Source: Gammaproteobacteria bacterium (GTDB lineage Bacteria > Pseudomonadota > Gammaproteobacteria > Chromatiales > Chromatiaceae). Taken from it: a DNA stretch of 45,005 nucleotides. Below, in pieces: positions 16,801 through 24,440 of this stretch; the first letter of the stretch is position 1, and each line of letters begins with the position of its first letter. The stretch covers positions 1 to 45,005 of the forward strand of contig JAABSM010000024.1 of assembly GCA_011390365.1 (NCBI GenBank), read 5' to 3'. The position numbers and the translations under genes were made by a program. The notes beneath the pieces were generated by a model. The model had not been told where the DNA came from. It saw only the letters and a list, made by a program, of their open reading frames with translations, and ran no database searches.

Positions 16801-18767
16801 GCCAGATCGCCACCAGCACCGGCGCTCACGCCTCCGGCGATGCGGGTTCCGTGGCAGTCGCCAGCGCCAACCTGACCATCGATGGCGGGGGCGAGATCAC
16901 CGGCATCTTCAGCGGCGTTGGCGAACAGAGCAGCGGCAACGCCGGTGCGGTGGAGGTTACGGTGCGGGAGCAGACCCGCATCTCCGATGCCGGCCAGATC
17001 GCCACCAGCACCGGCGGCGGCTCCGCCGGCAACGCCGGCGAGGTGCGGGTGAGCAGCGGCGACCTGGCGATAGACGGCATGGGGTCGCCCGCCCCTGCCA
17101 CCGGCACCCTCAGCGAGGTCGGCGATGGCTCGTCGGGATCGGCGGGTGAGGTCTTCCTGGACATCTCCGGCGAGCTGGCGCTGGTCGACGGCGGACGGAT
17201 CGCCACCGGCGCGGGGCGCGACTCCAGCGGCGATGCCGGGCGTATCGAGGTCAGGACCGTCACCCTGCGGATCGATGCCCATGACGACGCCAATACGCCG
17301 ACCGGTCTCTTCTCCCGGGTCGAGGCGGGCGCAACCGGTGAGGTGGGGGATATCCGCATTACGGCCCGCGAGACCGCGTTGAGCCGGGGCGGAGAGATCA
17401 GCATCGCCAGCCTGAGCGAGGCCACCGCCCAACAGCAGGGCGCCAATCACCTCATCGCCCTCACCGGCGAGACCCTGACCCTGGACCGACGCTCGCTGAT
17501 CACCAGCGAAAGCCTGGGCCCCGCCGGCGCCGGCAATATCGAGATCACGATGACGGACTCCATCGAGCTGAACCGGGCCGGCATCAGCAGCGAGGGGCGA
17601 CAGGGCCGGGCCGGGGCGCTATTGCTCAATGCCGATCGCATCACCCTGGCCAACGACAGCAACCTCTCCAGCAGCATCTACGGCGCTGGCGACGCCGGCG
17701 TCATCGCCCTCCGCGCCCGCAACTTCTCCATGAGCGACAGCGGCATCGCGTCCGACACCCATGGAGATGGCGATGGCGGCAGCGTCGCGATCGATGCCGT
17801 CACCCTGACTTTCACCGATGCCGCCCGGATCACCGCCGAGAGCCACGCCAGCGGCGCGGGCGGGGAGATCGCCCTGGTCGGCGAGGAGATCCAGTTGCTG
17901 GGCGACAGCCGGATCTCCAGCAACGCCTACGCTAGCGGGGATGCGGGCAATATCTCCCTGGACGCCGCCGGGACCCTGCGCCAGATCGACAGCCGCATCA
18001 CCTCCGACACCTCGGCCAGCGGCGACGCCGGCAGCCTCTCCCTGCGCATCGGCGAGGGCATCGAGCTGGACGCGGCGCTGATCACCTCCTCCAGCACCGC
18101 CAATGCCGCAGACGCCGGGGCGGCTGGCGATATCACCATCACCAACGCCCATGGCGACATCCTGCTGCGCAACGACACCAGCATCGCCACCCGCGCCGAA
18201 TCCGCCGGCGGCGGGCGCATCCAGATCGCCGCTGAAGATGGCTGGATCTGGGGCTGGGACAGCCAGATCACCACCAGCGTGCGGGAGGGCTTCGGCGATG
18301 GCGGCAATATCGACATCGACAGCGACTACGCCATCTTCCAGGGCAGCGCGATCATCGCCAAGGCCTACCAGGGCAACGGCGGCGGCATTCACATCCTCTC
18401 CGACTACTTCATTCGCGACACCTACAGCATCCTCGACGCCTCCTCCCGCTTCGGTTATGACGGCGTGATCGAGATCGACTCCCCCGCCGCCGACGCCAAC
18501 GCCAACCTGATCACCTTCACCGCCGACTTCCTGGACGCGGAGCAGTGGGCCCAGACCCCTTGCGCGGCGCGGGTAGGGAGTCGCGGCAGCCGCCTCATCA
18601 TCGATCAGGGCGGAACGATCCCCGCCGATGCGCCGGATGACCTGCTGCCCAGCCCGCTCCCCTTGCCGCCGCTGGAGATCGACCAGGGTGCGGGCAGTGC
18701 GCCCCACAAACTGGGCGGACTCGCCCCAACCTTCACCCTCACTCAAGATTGCGAACGGCTGCCGTGA
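13833..18767 (+). CDS. Filamentous haemagglutinin-type exoprotein (TpsA of two-partner secretion)
   Basis: Large secreted beta-helix protein of 1644 residues. The N-terminus is a signal peptide (hydrophobic core about 14-28, ending LAPLAWG). The TPS secretion domain follows (about 30-160) with NLFHSF, an NVISRVTGG segment and the FFMNPAGVFFGP block typical of the family. The rest is made of SGDAGNI/SSDT repeats, partly with a clear 28-residue period near residues 395-510, consistent with a right-handed beta-helix. The C-terminal 90 residues change style, with two cysteines and a Pro-rich tail, as in relatives from cyanobacteria and sulfur bacteria. ATG at 13833 is chosen because it starts the signal peptide; an upstream ATG at 13701 would bury it. 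The stop overlaps the transporter start. TpsB should export it; its target surface is unknown. Confidence 0.9.
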   Translation: MNENRPTSGGTSAFMLVIGGLLCLAPLAWGGVATDGTLGGAATALTGPDYLIDSSLGVQSGGNLFHSFAAFSVRTGESATFTHSGASAIANVISRVTGGKPSHIDGYLGSEIAGADFFFMNPAGVFFGPDAMIDLPAAFHVSTGPYLGFANGERFHAAPSGGGVLSADAPAAFGFLGEAVGDITLEGSYVDFPGHTQVTLAGGDITIRDAAISTAGSNAVLAAVGNGAGEIPIQRDFDPSGSFPFDANGSLEILGSALDWSLGWLEESTGGQMIVRAGDATLTDSEIFNDNMVLGGIASGGVDWQSDTLTLNDSSFAAENMGSGPGSLLGFRVNGRFQATGSFITTDALDEGDAGLIAIHGDSVDISDSYFSSGTFESGDAGDIQLEGRSEVMIHDLAWISSDTRASGDAGNISINGPRIRISDLSYVSSDTWGSGNSGSIRLDASQRITVSNGGWVSSDSLAEGNAGNISMRASQVQIEQDSYISSDAYASGNAGNIRLQGSSGVSIHSGSWVSSDALAVTSPAGNAGSISLLGGDIGISGASRVSSTTEGPGRAGDISLNGQHVRMQGSVVTSETTGGGSAGTVNVTGQFLSMDAATLSSDSTPAGGSGGGNAGEIDVTIADTITLGNNSRITSSTSGSGASGILRILGERRIELDDSAITTNTSGSGNAGDIFVTTDQLAMSNALITSDALSGGASAGDAGVVTINARDSLTLTDDARISSETRGPGDAGKVAIDVERLRLTDSRITSDTSASGVAGGVSIRAVELVLEADGVISSDSRGPGDAGDVEIFTASLLIDGANGAWTGISSKAEGAGDGGRVLVEVSGEALLRNRGLISSDAHAQGSAGNVRVSAADLTLLGGGISSSTLDTRRSDAGAAGSVAVAVINDLHMDNAGHITSQTQGSGSAGSVVVEVGGGIRLFNRSRIATSAADQSSGDAGTVKVASAHLTIDGGGEITGIFSGVGEQSSGNAGAVEVAVQEQTRISDAGQIATSTGAHASGDAGSVAVASANLTIDGGGEITGIFSGVGEQSSGNAGAVEVTVREQTRISDAGQIATSTGGGSAGNAGEVRVSSGDLAIDGMGSPAPATGTLSEVGDGSSGSAGEVFLDISGELALVDGGRIATGAGRDSSGDAGRIEVRTVTLRIDAHDDANTPTGLFSRVEAGATGEVGDIRITARETALSRGGEISIASLSEATAQQQGANHLIALTGETLTLDRRSLITSESLGPAGAGNIEITMTDSIELNRAGISSEGRQGRAGALLLNADRITLANDSNLSSSIYGAGDAGVIALRARNFSMSDSGIASDTHGDGDGGSVAIDAVTLTFTDAARITAESHASGAGGEIALVGEEIQLLGDSRISSNAYASGDAGNISLDAAGTLRQIDSRITSDTSASGDAGSLSLRIGEGIELDAALITSSSTANAADAGAAGDITITNAHGDILLRNDTSIATRAESAGGGRIQIAAEDGWIWGWDSQITTSVREGFGDGGNIDIDSDYAIFQGSAIIAKAYQGNGGGIHILSDYFIRDTYSILDASSRFGYDGVIEIDSPAADANANLITFTADFLDAEQWAQTPCAARVGSRGSRLIIDQGGTIPADAPDDLLPSPLPLPPLEIDQGAGSAPHKLGGLAPTFTLTQDCERLP
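16665..17015 (+). repeat. Near-identical 159-bp direct repeat inside tpsA, period 192 bp
   Basis: 16665-16823 and 16857-17015 are almost identical, encoding twice the segment beginning VASA(H/N)LTIDGGGEITGIF and ending QIATSTG. The offset of 192 bp is exactly 64 codons, so the copy kept the frame. It is much more similar than the other repeats of the gene, so it is a recent duplication. Confidence 0.9.
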
Positions 18768-20533
18768 ACCAAAAACCTTTATCGATATGGCTGGCAAGCG
18801 GAGTACACGCCTTGGCATATGGGGCACAAACGCACAGCCCCAGGGCTGTAAGCCAAACGGCGGTCGCGACAATAACCGCCGCCATCCGCCGCGCCCGCCC
18901 GCGGGTCGGGCTACTCTCCCTCACGCTGCTGCTTGCGCCGATCCCGACCCTGGCCCAGACCTCGCCGTCCACTGATGGGGAGATGCTCTCCCAGCGCGAT
19001 GAGCTGCGCATCGAGGCGTTCCGGTTTGAGGGCAACCGGGTGATCGGTGACGCAACCTTGCAGGCCATCGCCGCCCCCTGGCGCGATCGCCCGGTTACCC
19101 TGAACGAGTTGTTCACCCTCAAGGAGCGGATCACCGGCCACTATGTGGAGCAAGGTTACATCAACTCCGGGGCGCGTATCCCCGACCAGCGCCTGAACCA
19201 GGGCCAACTGCTTATCGAGATCACCGAAGGCCGCCTGAGCCAGCTGCGCATCGCCGGCAATGATCGCCTGCGCGAGGGCTATCTGCGCCCGCGTATCGCC
19301 CCAGACGAGGAGGACGCGCCGCTGAACATGCTGGCGTTGCGGGAGCGGCTGAAGCTGATCGAGGAGAGTCGTCTGGTGGCGTGGGTGGACGCCCACCTCG
19401 CCCCCGGCCTGCGCCCCGGCGAGGCGGAGCTGGATGTGGAGATCGGCGAGGCCTCGCCCTGGCACATCGCCGCCAGCATCGATAACCATCGCCCTCCCAG
19501 CGTCGGCGCCCTGCGCGGTCGCCTGGAGATCGGCCACCTCAACCTCAGCGGCTGGGGCGACGCCCTGACCGCCCGCTACGACCTCAGCGACGGCACCGAC
19601 AACTACGCCATCGACTACAGCCTGCCCCTGAGCCGCCACGACACCACCCTCTCGCTGCATTACGAACGCACCGACTCGCTGGTGGTAGAGCCGCCGTTCG
19701 ACATCCTCGACTTCTCCAGCGAGAGCGAGATCGCCAGCCTGCGACTGCGCCACCCCCTGATCCGCGGCCTCTCCCGGGAGGTGGCCCTGGGGCTCGGCCT
19801 CAATGTCACCGAGACCCGCACCTGGCTCGGCGGCGACCCCTTCGCCTTTCCGCCCAGCCCAGCGCAATCCAAATCCACCGTCCTCAGCCTGACCCAGGAG
19901 TGGATCGAGCGCTCGCCGCAACGGGTCATCGCCGCCTACGCCTCCCTCGACTTCGGCATGGACTGGCTGGACGCCACCGATCGCCGCGGCGAGATCGGCA
20001 TCGACGGCGCGCCGACCCGCCCCAGCGATCGCGCCGACGGCCTCTTCATCGCCTGGACCGGCCAGCTCCAGTGGATGGAGAAGCTCGACCTGTGGGAGAG
20101 CCATCTGCTGATGCGCCTCAACCTGCGCTGGGCCAATGATGCCCTCCTCGCCCATAACCGCTTCGCCATCGGCGGGGCCGGCTCGGTGCGCGGCTACCGC
20201 GAGAACAGCCTGATCCGGGACGGCGGCGTCACCGCCAGCCTGGAGTGGCGTACCCCCATCGCCCGCCTCGCCATCCCCGGCATCAGCAAGACCGAGGTGG
20301 ATGGTCGCATCAGCCTGATCCCGTTTTTCGACTACGGCTACGGCCGCAACGCCCAGGGCCTCACCCCGCGACCGGATGACATCGCCAGCATCGGCCTGGG
20401 AGTGCGCTGGCAACCCAGCCCCAAGGTTCGCGCCGAACTCTTCTGGGGCCACCCATTGAAAGAGCTGGAGACGGTGGGCGAACATGACCTGCAAGACGAC
20501 GGCATCCACTTCAGCCTGACGACTCGGTGGTAG
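18764..20533 (+). CDS. TpsB outer-membrane transporter (ShlB/FhaC family)
   Basis: Omp85-type beta-barrel that exports the TpsA protein across the outer membrane. 589 residues. A hydrophobic export signal (about 48-64, ending PTLAQ) precedes a POTRA domain (about 81-155: LRIEAFRFEGNRVIG ... ITEGRLSQLRIAG). A second POTRA follows to about 240, then the barrel. The lid-loop motif VRGY is at 475-478. The C-terminus ends with an aromatic residue (TTRW), as outer-membrane proteins do. GTG at 18764 overlaps the tpsA stop as GTGA and is preferred; a TTG at 18749 is also in frame. About 45 residues precede the signal core, unusually long, so the true start is the least certain part. The gene pair is co-transcribed. 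Confidence 0.9.
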   Translation: MNQKPLSIWLASGVHALAYGAQTHSPRAVSQTAVATITAAIRRARPRVGLLSLTLLLAPIPTLAQTSPSTDGEMLSQRDELRIEAFRFEGNRVIGDATLQAIAAPWRDRPVTLNELFTLKERITGHYVEQGYINSGARIPDQRLNQGQLLIEITEGRLSQLRIAGNDRLREGYLRPRIAPDEEDAPLNMLALRERLKLIEESRLVAWVDAHLAPGLRPGEAELDVEIGEASPWHIAASIDNHRPPSVGALRGRLEIGHLNLSGWGDALTARYDLSDGTDNYAIDYSLPLSRHDTTLSLHYERTDSLVVEPPFDILDFSSESEIASLRLRHPLIRGLSREVALGLGLNVTETRTWLGGDPFAFPPSPAQSKSTVLSLTQEWIERSPQRVIAAYASLDFGMDWLDATDRRGEIGIDGAPTRPSDRADGLFIAWTGQLQWMEKLDLWESHLLMRLNLRWANDALLAHNRFAIGGAGSVRGYRENSLIRDGGVTASLEWRTPIARLAIPGISKTEVDGRISLIPFFDYGYGRNAQGLTPRPDDIASIGLGVRWQPSPKVRAELFWGHPLKELETVGEHDLQDDGIHFSLTTRW

Positions 20534-20863
20534 GATGAAGCCGGAAAGTAAAGTTACTGTGAATCTACCGAGGAGTGGCAGTCCTCTAAGGACTGCCACT
20601 CCTTGGGCTGATTCATTTCCCGAGGTGGTGCATCACTCCATGACCGTTAGCCACAGAGACACAGAGCGCACAGAGCATATTCGAGCCGCCGCATGTCTAT
20701 TCTGGAGGAATCTCCGTGGTATCAGTACCTCCGTAGCCTCCTTCGATGAATTTCCGCGACCGGCTGTGGGAGCGGTTTGCAACCGCGACGGCGGAGCCTG
20801 ATCGAAGAAGTTTCATCTTCCGGGATACTGGAATCCTCTTCATGACCGTTAGAGTCAATCCAA
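20534..20863. other. Intergenic stretch of repeat fragments between tpsB and the CHAT gene
   Basis: Contains a strong hairpin (separate entry), a CCACAGAGACACAGAG-type repeat near 20651 and a GTGGGAGCGGTTTGCAACCGC palindrome-like fragment near 20767. The 12-mer CATGACCGTTAG occurs at 20639-20650 and again at 20841-20852. No gene is supported here. Confidence 0.6.
20571..20603 (+). terminator. Strong hairpin after tpsB (14-bp stem)
   Basis: AGGAGTGGCAGTCC and its exact reverse complement enclose the loop TCTAA. There is no following T-run, so it may be a transcript-stabilising or partial stop signal and not a true terminator. The loop-proximal part (AGTCC-loop-GGACT) also occurs at 38475-38499, so it belongs to a dispersed hairpin family. 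Confidence 0.5.
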
Positions 20864-23209
20864 ATGACATACATCCGTAAAATCGGCCAAATCATCTCCT
20901 CGATACTGCTATTGGCCCTGCTGCACCCGCACCTTCACGCCGCTTCGAATGAGGCCTCGGCCCAGCGGGGCCAAGAGAATCCAACCCTGTTCCAGAACGA
21001 CCCCCCAGAAAGCCCCTCTCCCCGAGGGAGAGGGGTGAGGGCCAAGGCAACGGGAAAAGAGCTCGGCGTCAATCCCGCCGCGCAGCGCGCGGAGCACCTG
21101 GAGCGGCACCTCAGCAGGGAGGCGGAAGCCGATGCGGCCCAGCGCGCCGCGATTCGCATCCACCTCATCGCAGCCTACCGCACCCTTGGCCAGCCGCGCC
21201 GGGCCATCCCCCACGCTCGCGAGCTGATGAATGAACTGGAAGGGCTTGCCGATAACCCGTCGCTAGGTGCAACAGCCGCCCAGCATGCCGCCGACCTGTT
21301 TCAATCCGTCGGCATGCCGGAACAGGCATTGCGCGCCGCCGAGTTCGGCGTTGACGCCGCCCGCCGCGACGGCGATGCGGCGCAACTGGCGGCCAGCCTC
21401 AACACCTACGGCAATGCCCTCGCCGCCCTCGATCGCCACGACGAAGCGGATGCAGCCTACCGCGAGGCCATGGAACGGGCACGGACGGCGAATCTCATGG
21501 AACTGGCCTGTCGAGCAGGGCTCAATCGGGTGCGCGGTCACCTCGCCGCCGACGACCCGCATGCCGCCGCTCGCGCCTGGCGGGAGATCGCCGGGCTTGT
21601 TGAACAGATCGAAGAAGAGTCGGAAAAGGCGCGGCTACGCCTGACCCTGGGGATCCTGGCGACCCGTTTGGGCGAGTCCCACCACGCCGAGGCCGAGCGT
21701 CTTCTAGGGCTGGCGACCAAGGTAGACGATGCCCTGACCCGCGCCATGGCCCACGGCCACCTGGCACAGCTGCACGAACAACAGGGTGAACTTGGCGATG
21801 CCCTGCGGCGGGTACGCCAGGCGATCTTTCACGGCCAGCAGCTGGCCGCGCCCCAGCTCCTCTACCGCTGGCTGCGGCTCCAGGGGCGACTGCAAAGCGA
21901 GCTGGGCGAGCCGGCCAAGGCCATCGACAGCTACCGGCGCGCCATCGCGGCACTGGAACCGGTCCGCGATACGATCACCCTGGGCTATCGCATGGCCCCG
22001 GGATCCTTCGAGGAGATGGTGCAAGAGGTCTATTTCGAGCTGGCGGACCTGCTGTTGCGCCAGGCCGAGGCCAGCGGCGACGATGCACGGCGACAGGCGC
22101 TACTGCGCGAGGCCCGCGACACCGTCGAACAGCTACGCATGGCGGAGCTGGCCAACTACTTTCAGGACGCCTGCGTGGCCGAGGCGCGCAGCCGCCAGAC
22201 CAGCCTCGACCAGGTCTCCCCCAGCAGCGCGGTGCTCTATCCGCTGGTCCTGCCCGATCGCCTCGCCCTCATCGTCAGCCACGCCGGCGACATCTTCCAG
22301 TTCACCCGCCCCGTCTCTCGCAGCGACTTGAGAGACACCACCCTGGCGTTCCGACGCAACCTGCAAACCCGCCCCCACAACCGCTTCCTCTACCAGGCGA
22401 AGACCCTTTACGACTGGCTAATCGCGCCGCTGGCGCCAGAGCTGGAGCGGCGCGGCATCGACACCCTGGTGGTGATCCCCGACGGCCCCCTGCGCACCAT
22501 CCCCTTCGCCACCCTGCATGACGGCGAGCGGTTTCTGATCGAACGCTACGCCCTGGTCACCACGCCGGGGTTGACCCTGACCGATCCCTCGCCGCTGCGG
22601 GAGGCGGAGCACCGCGCCCTGCTCGCCGGCGTCTCCGACGCCGTGCAGGACTTCTCGCCCCTGCCCGGCGTGCCTCGGGAGCTGCGCGACATCGGCGAGA
22701 TCACCGCCGGTTCCACCATCCTCAACCAGGCGTTCGGGCTGGACGCCTTTCGCCAACAGCTGCTGGAGACCCCCTACTCCGCCATTCACCTCGCCACCCA
22801 CGGCCAGTTCACCGGCGATCCGGAGACCAGTTTTCTCCTCACCTACGACGACAGGCTGACCATGGACCGCTTGCAGGAGGTGATCGGGTATGGAAAATTT
22901 CGGGAACAACCCCTGGAGCTGCTGACCTTGAGCGCCTGTCAGACTGCCCTCGGCGACGAACAGGCGGCGCTGGGACTGGCCGGCGTCGCGGTTAAGGCCG
23001 GCGCCCGCAGCGCCATCGCCACCCTCTGGTTCGTCGACGACGAGGCAACCTCGCGCGCCATGCGCGAATTCTACCAGCGGCTGTTCGGCGACGAACCCCT
23101 GAGCAAGGCGAAGGCACTACAGCAGATCCAGACCCGCCTTCTCTCCAACCCCCGCTTCGCCCACCCCGCCTATTGGGGACCCTTTCTGCTGATTGGCAAC
23201 TGGTTGTAA
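20864..23209 (+). CDS. Exported TPR-CHAT domain protein (caspase-like peptidase)
   Basis: 781 residues. An N-terminal hydrophobic segment (about 9-26, ending HLHAAS) is a likely signal peptide, placing the protein in the periplasm or outside. TPR-like helical repeats run from about 80 to 410. The CHAT domain (about 480-781) is a caspase-like C14 peptidase fold; its catalytic pair is present as HLATHG (His646) and LSACQT (Cys692). The gene follows tpsA-tpsB on the same strand after a 330-bp gap, an association I know from sulfur bacteria and cyanobacteria. It might process TpsA or another envelope protein; that is inference. Residues about 46-68 come from a CCCTCTCCC repeat inserted in frame. 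ATG at 20864 has no strong ribosome site. Confidence 0.85.
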   Translation: MTYIRKIGQIISSILLLALLHPHLHAASNEASAQRGQENPTLFQNDPPESPSPRGRGVRAKATGKELGVNPAAQRAEHLERHLSREAEADAAQRAAIRIHLIAAYRTLGQPRRAIPHARELMNELEGLADNPSLGATAAQHAADLFQSVGMPEQALRAAEFGVDAARRDGDAAQLAASLNTYGNALAALDRHDEADAAYREAMERARTANLMELACRAGLNRVRGHLAADDPHAAARAWREIAGLVEQIEEESEKARLRLTLGILATRLGESHHAEAERLLGLATKVDDALTRAMAHGHLAQLHEQQGELGDALRRVRQAIFHGQQLAAPQLLYRWLRLQGRLQSELGEPAKAIDSYRRAIAALEPVRDTITLGYRMAPGSFEEMVQEVYFELADLLLRQAEASGDDARRQALLREARDTVEQLRMAELANYFQDACVAEARSRQTSLDQVSPSSAVLYPLVLPDRLALIVSHAGDIFQFTRPVSRSDLRDTTLAFRRNLQTRPHNRFLYQAKTLYDWLIAPLAPELERRGIDTLVVIPDGPLRTIPFATLHDGERFLIERYALVTTPGLTLTDPSPLREAEHRALLAGVSDAVQDFSPLPGVPRELRDIGEITAGSTILNQAFGLDAFRQQLLETPYSAIHLATHGQFTGDPETSFLLTYDDRLTMDRLQEVIGYGKFREQPLELLTLSACQTALGDEQAALGLAGVAVKAGARSAIATLWFVDDEATSRAMREFYQRLFGDEPLSKAKALQQIQTRLLSNPRFAHPAYWGPFLLIGNWL
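21012..21043. repeat. CCCTCTCCC hairpin repeat inside the CHAT gene
   Basis: CCCCTCTCC-CCGAG-GGAGAGGGG followed by TGAGGGCC, the same family as the copies in dnaE2 and at the right window end. It encodes a Ser/Pro/Arg/Gly run just after the signal peptide and does not break the frame. Confidence 0.85.
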
Positions 23210-23289
23210 GATGTATGGAAGATGATTGACTTACCCTTCGGGTGAATTCCGCATGCGTTTTGCGCGCTCACCACGCCCTGCTGTCGGCC

Positions 23290-24252
23290 TCAGTGCTGCA
23301 TGTCGCCCCGGAGCCTGGAGACCTCTTCCACCGACAGGCCGGTGACCTTGGCGATCATGGCGTTGTCCATCTCGGTGAGGGCAATCAGGTTCCGTGCAGT
23401 GTCGCGGCTGTTTTCCACTCGCCCCTTCTCACGTCCCTCCTCACGGCCCTCCTCACGGCCCTCTCGAAGCAACTGCTCCCTCCAGTTTTCCAGGTTTTCC
23501 GCCAGCATGTCGTTGTCCTCCACCAGGCTATTGAGTTCGTTCAGGTCGATCCGGGCGCCCAGGCGTTGCAGGTGACGCTTGAGCCAGCGTGTGATCAGGG
23601 CGTCGATGCGCGCCTTGTTCGGGTCGGCCTTGATGATGGCGACGATCCGGTTCACCGCCCGTTGCAGCCCTTGCTGGCTTGGCCGGGCGTTTTCGATGCC
23701 GAAGAGACCGCTCAGCGGGGTGCCCTTGGCCTCCAGCTCTGCATCAGTATAGCGGCTTTCGTCGATCAGATAGTAGCGCAGACGCGGTTGGTAGAGTTGT
23801 AAAAAGGCCGGGGGTTCCGGTGTGATCAGCTCGTAGATGTCCTGGCGGGCGGTCCAGTTCGCGGAGCCGTTGTAGAGTACGATGGGCAGCACCGGCGGCA
23901 GGCCCTTGGCGGCGGTGGTGACCCCGGTCTTGATCAGGTGGTCGTAAAAGCAGGCCAGGTAGTGCAACAGGCGGATGGGCATGCGGTGGTCGGTGGCGGA
24001 CTGGAACTCCATCAGCAGGTAGAGAAAGACCCGCTGCTTCAGCCCCTGCCAGGTGACCTCCACCGACCACACCACATCCTCGAACTTCTCCTCGAACAGC
24101 GGGGTGATGTAGTTGCCGCTGTGATTCTTGAGGGTGGTGAAGTCCATCATGCGGGCGATTTCGGCCGGGGCGAAGCCCTCCATCAGCTGCTGGACGAACT
24201 CCGGGTGGCTGAACAGCTCTTTGTAGCCAGTGTCGTGATGGTTATGGGGCAT
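23290..24252 (-). CDS. Rpn-family recombination-promoting nuclease / putative transposase
   Basis: PD-(D/E)XK nuclease of the Rpn (YhgA-like) family, which in E. coli promotes recA-independent recombination. 320 residues from ATG 24252, which gives the standard family N-terminus MPHNHHDTGYKELF; an upstream ATG at 24294 would add 14 residues. The active-site region is KFEDVVW ... LLMEFQS (Asp, then Glu-x-Gln), and the following MPIRLLHYLACFY is typical. Near the C-terminus is the family's charged REGREEGREEGREKGR linker, encoded by 12-bp tandem repeats (two exact units at 23437-23460), then a helix-turn-helix-like end (AKVTGLSVEEVSRLRGD). No inverted repeats or partner genes are seen. Activity is inferred. 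Confidence 0.85.
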   Translation of the reverse strand: MPHNHHDTGYKELFSHPEFVQQLMEGFAPAEIARMMDFTTLKNHSGNYITPLFEEKFEDVVWSVEVTWQGLKQRVFLYLLMEFQSATDHRMPIRLLHYLACFYDHLIKTGVTTAAKGLPPVLPIVLYNGSANWTARQDIYELITPEPPAFLQLYQPRLRYYLIDESRYTDAELEAKGTPLSGLFGIENARPSQQGLQRAVNRIVAIIKADPNKARIDALITRWLKRHLQRLGARIDLNELNSLVEDNDMLAENLENWREQLLREGREEGREEGREKGRVENSRDTARNLIALTEMDNAMIAKVTGLSVEEVSRLRGDMQH

Positions 24253-24440
24253 GGTATATGGTTGGTACGGATGGGCTTTGGAATAGCGTAGCACAAGTCA
24301 GGACAGGTTGAGGCTTTAGCCCGGACGATTTCAACTATGGCCCGCCTAACACATGTATACGTTATTGTATTTAATAATCAGACTTAATCGGCGCTCATCC
24401 GCGGCCCCTATGCCGAGTTCAAGGTCAGATGTGGAAACGG

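Noticed and set aside
18911-20599. 562-codon frame opposite tpsB
   Set aside because: A GC-rich shadow of a well-supported transporter; composition is Ala/Gly/Asp without motifs.
20535-20801. 88-codon frame after tpsB
   Set aside because: It runs through a hairpin and dispersed repeat fragments and has no homology signal.
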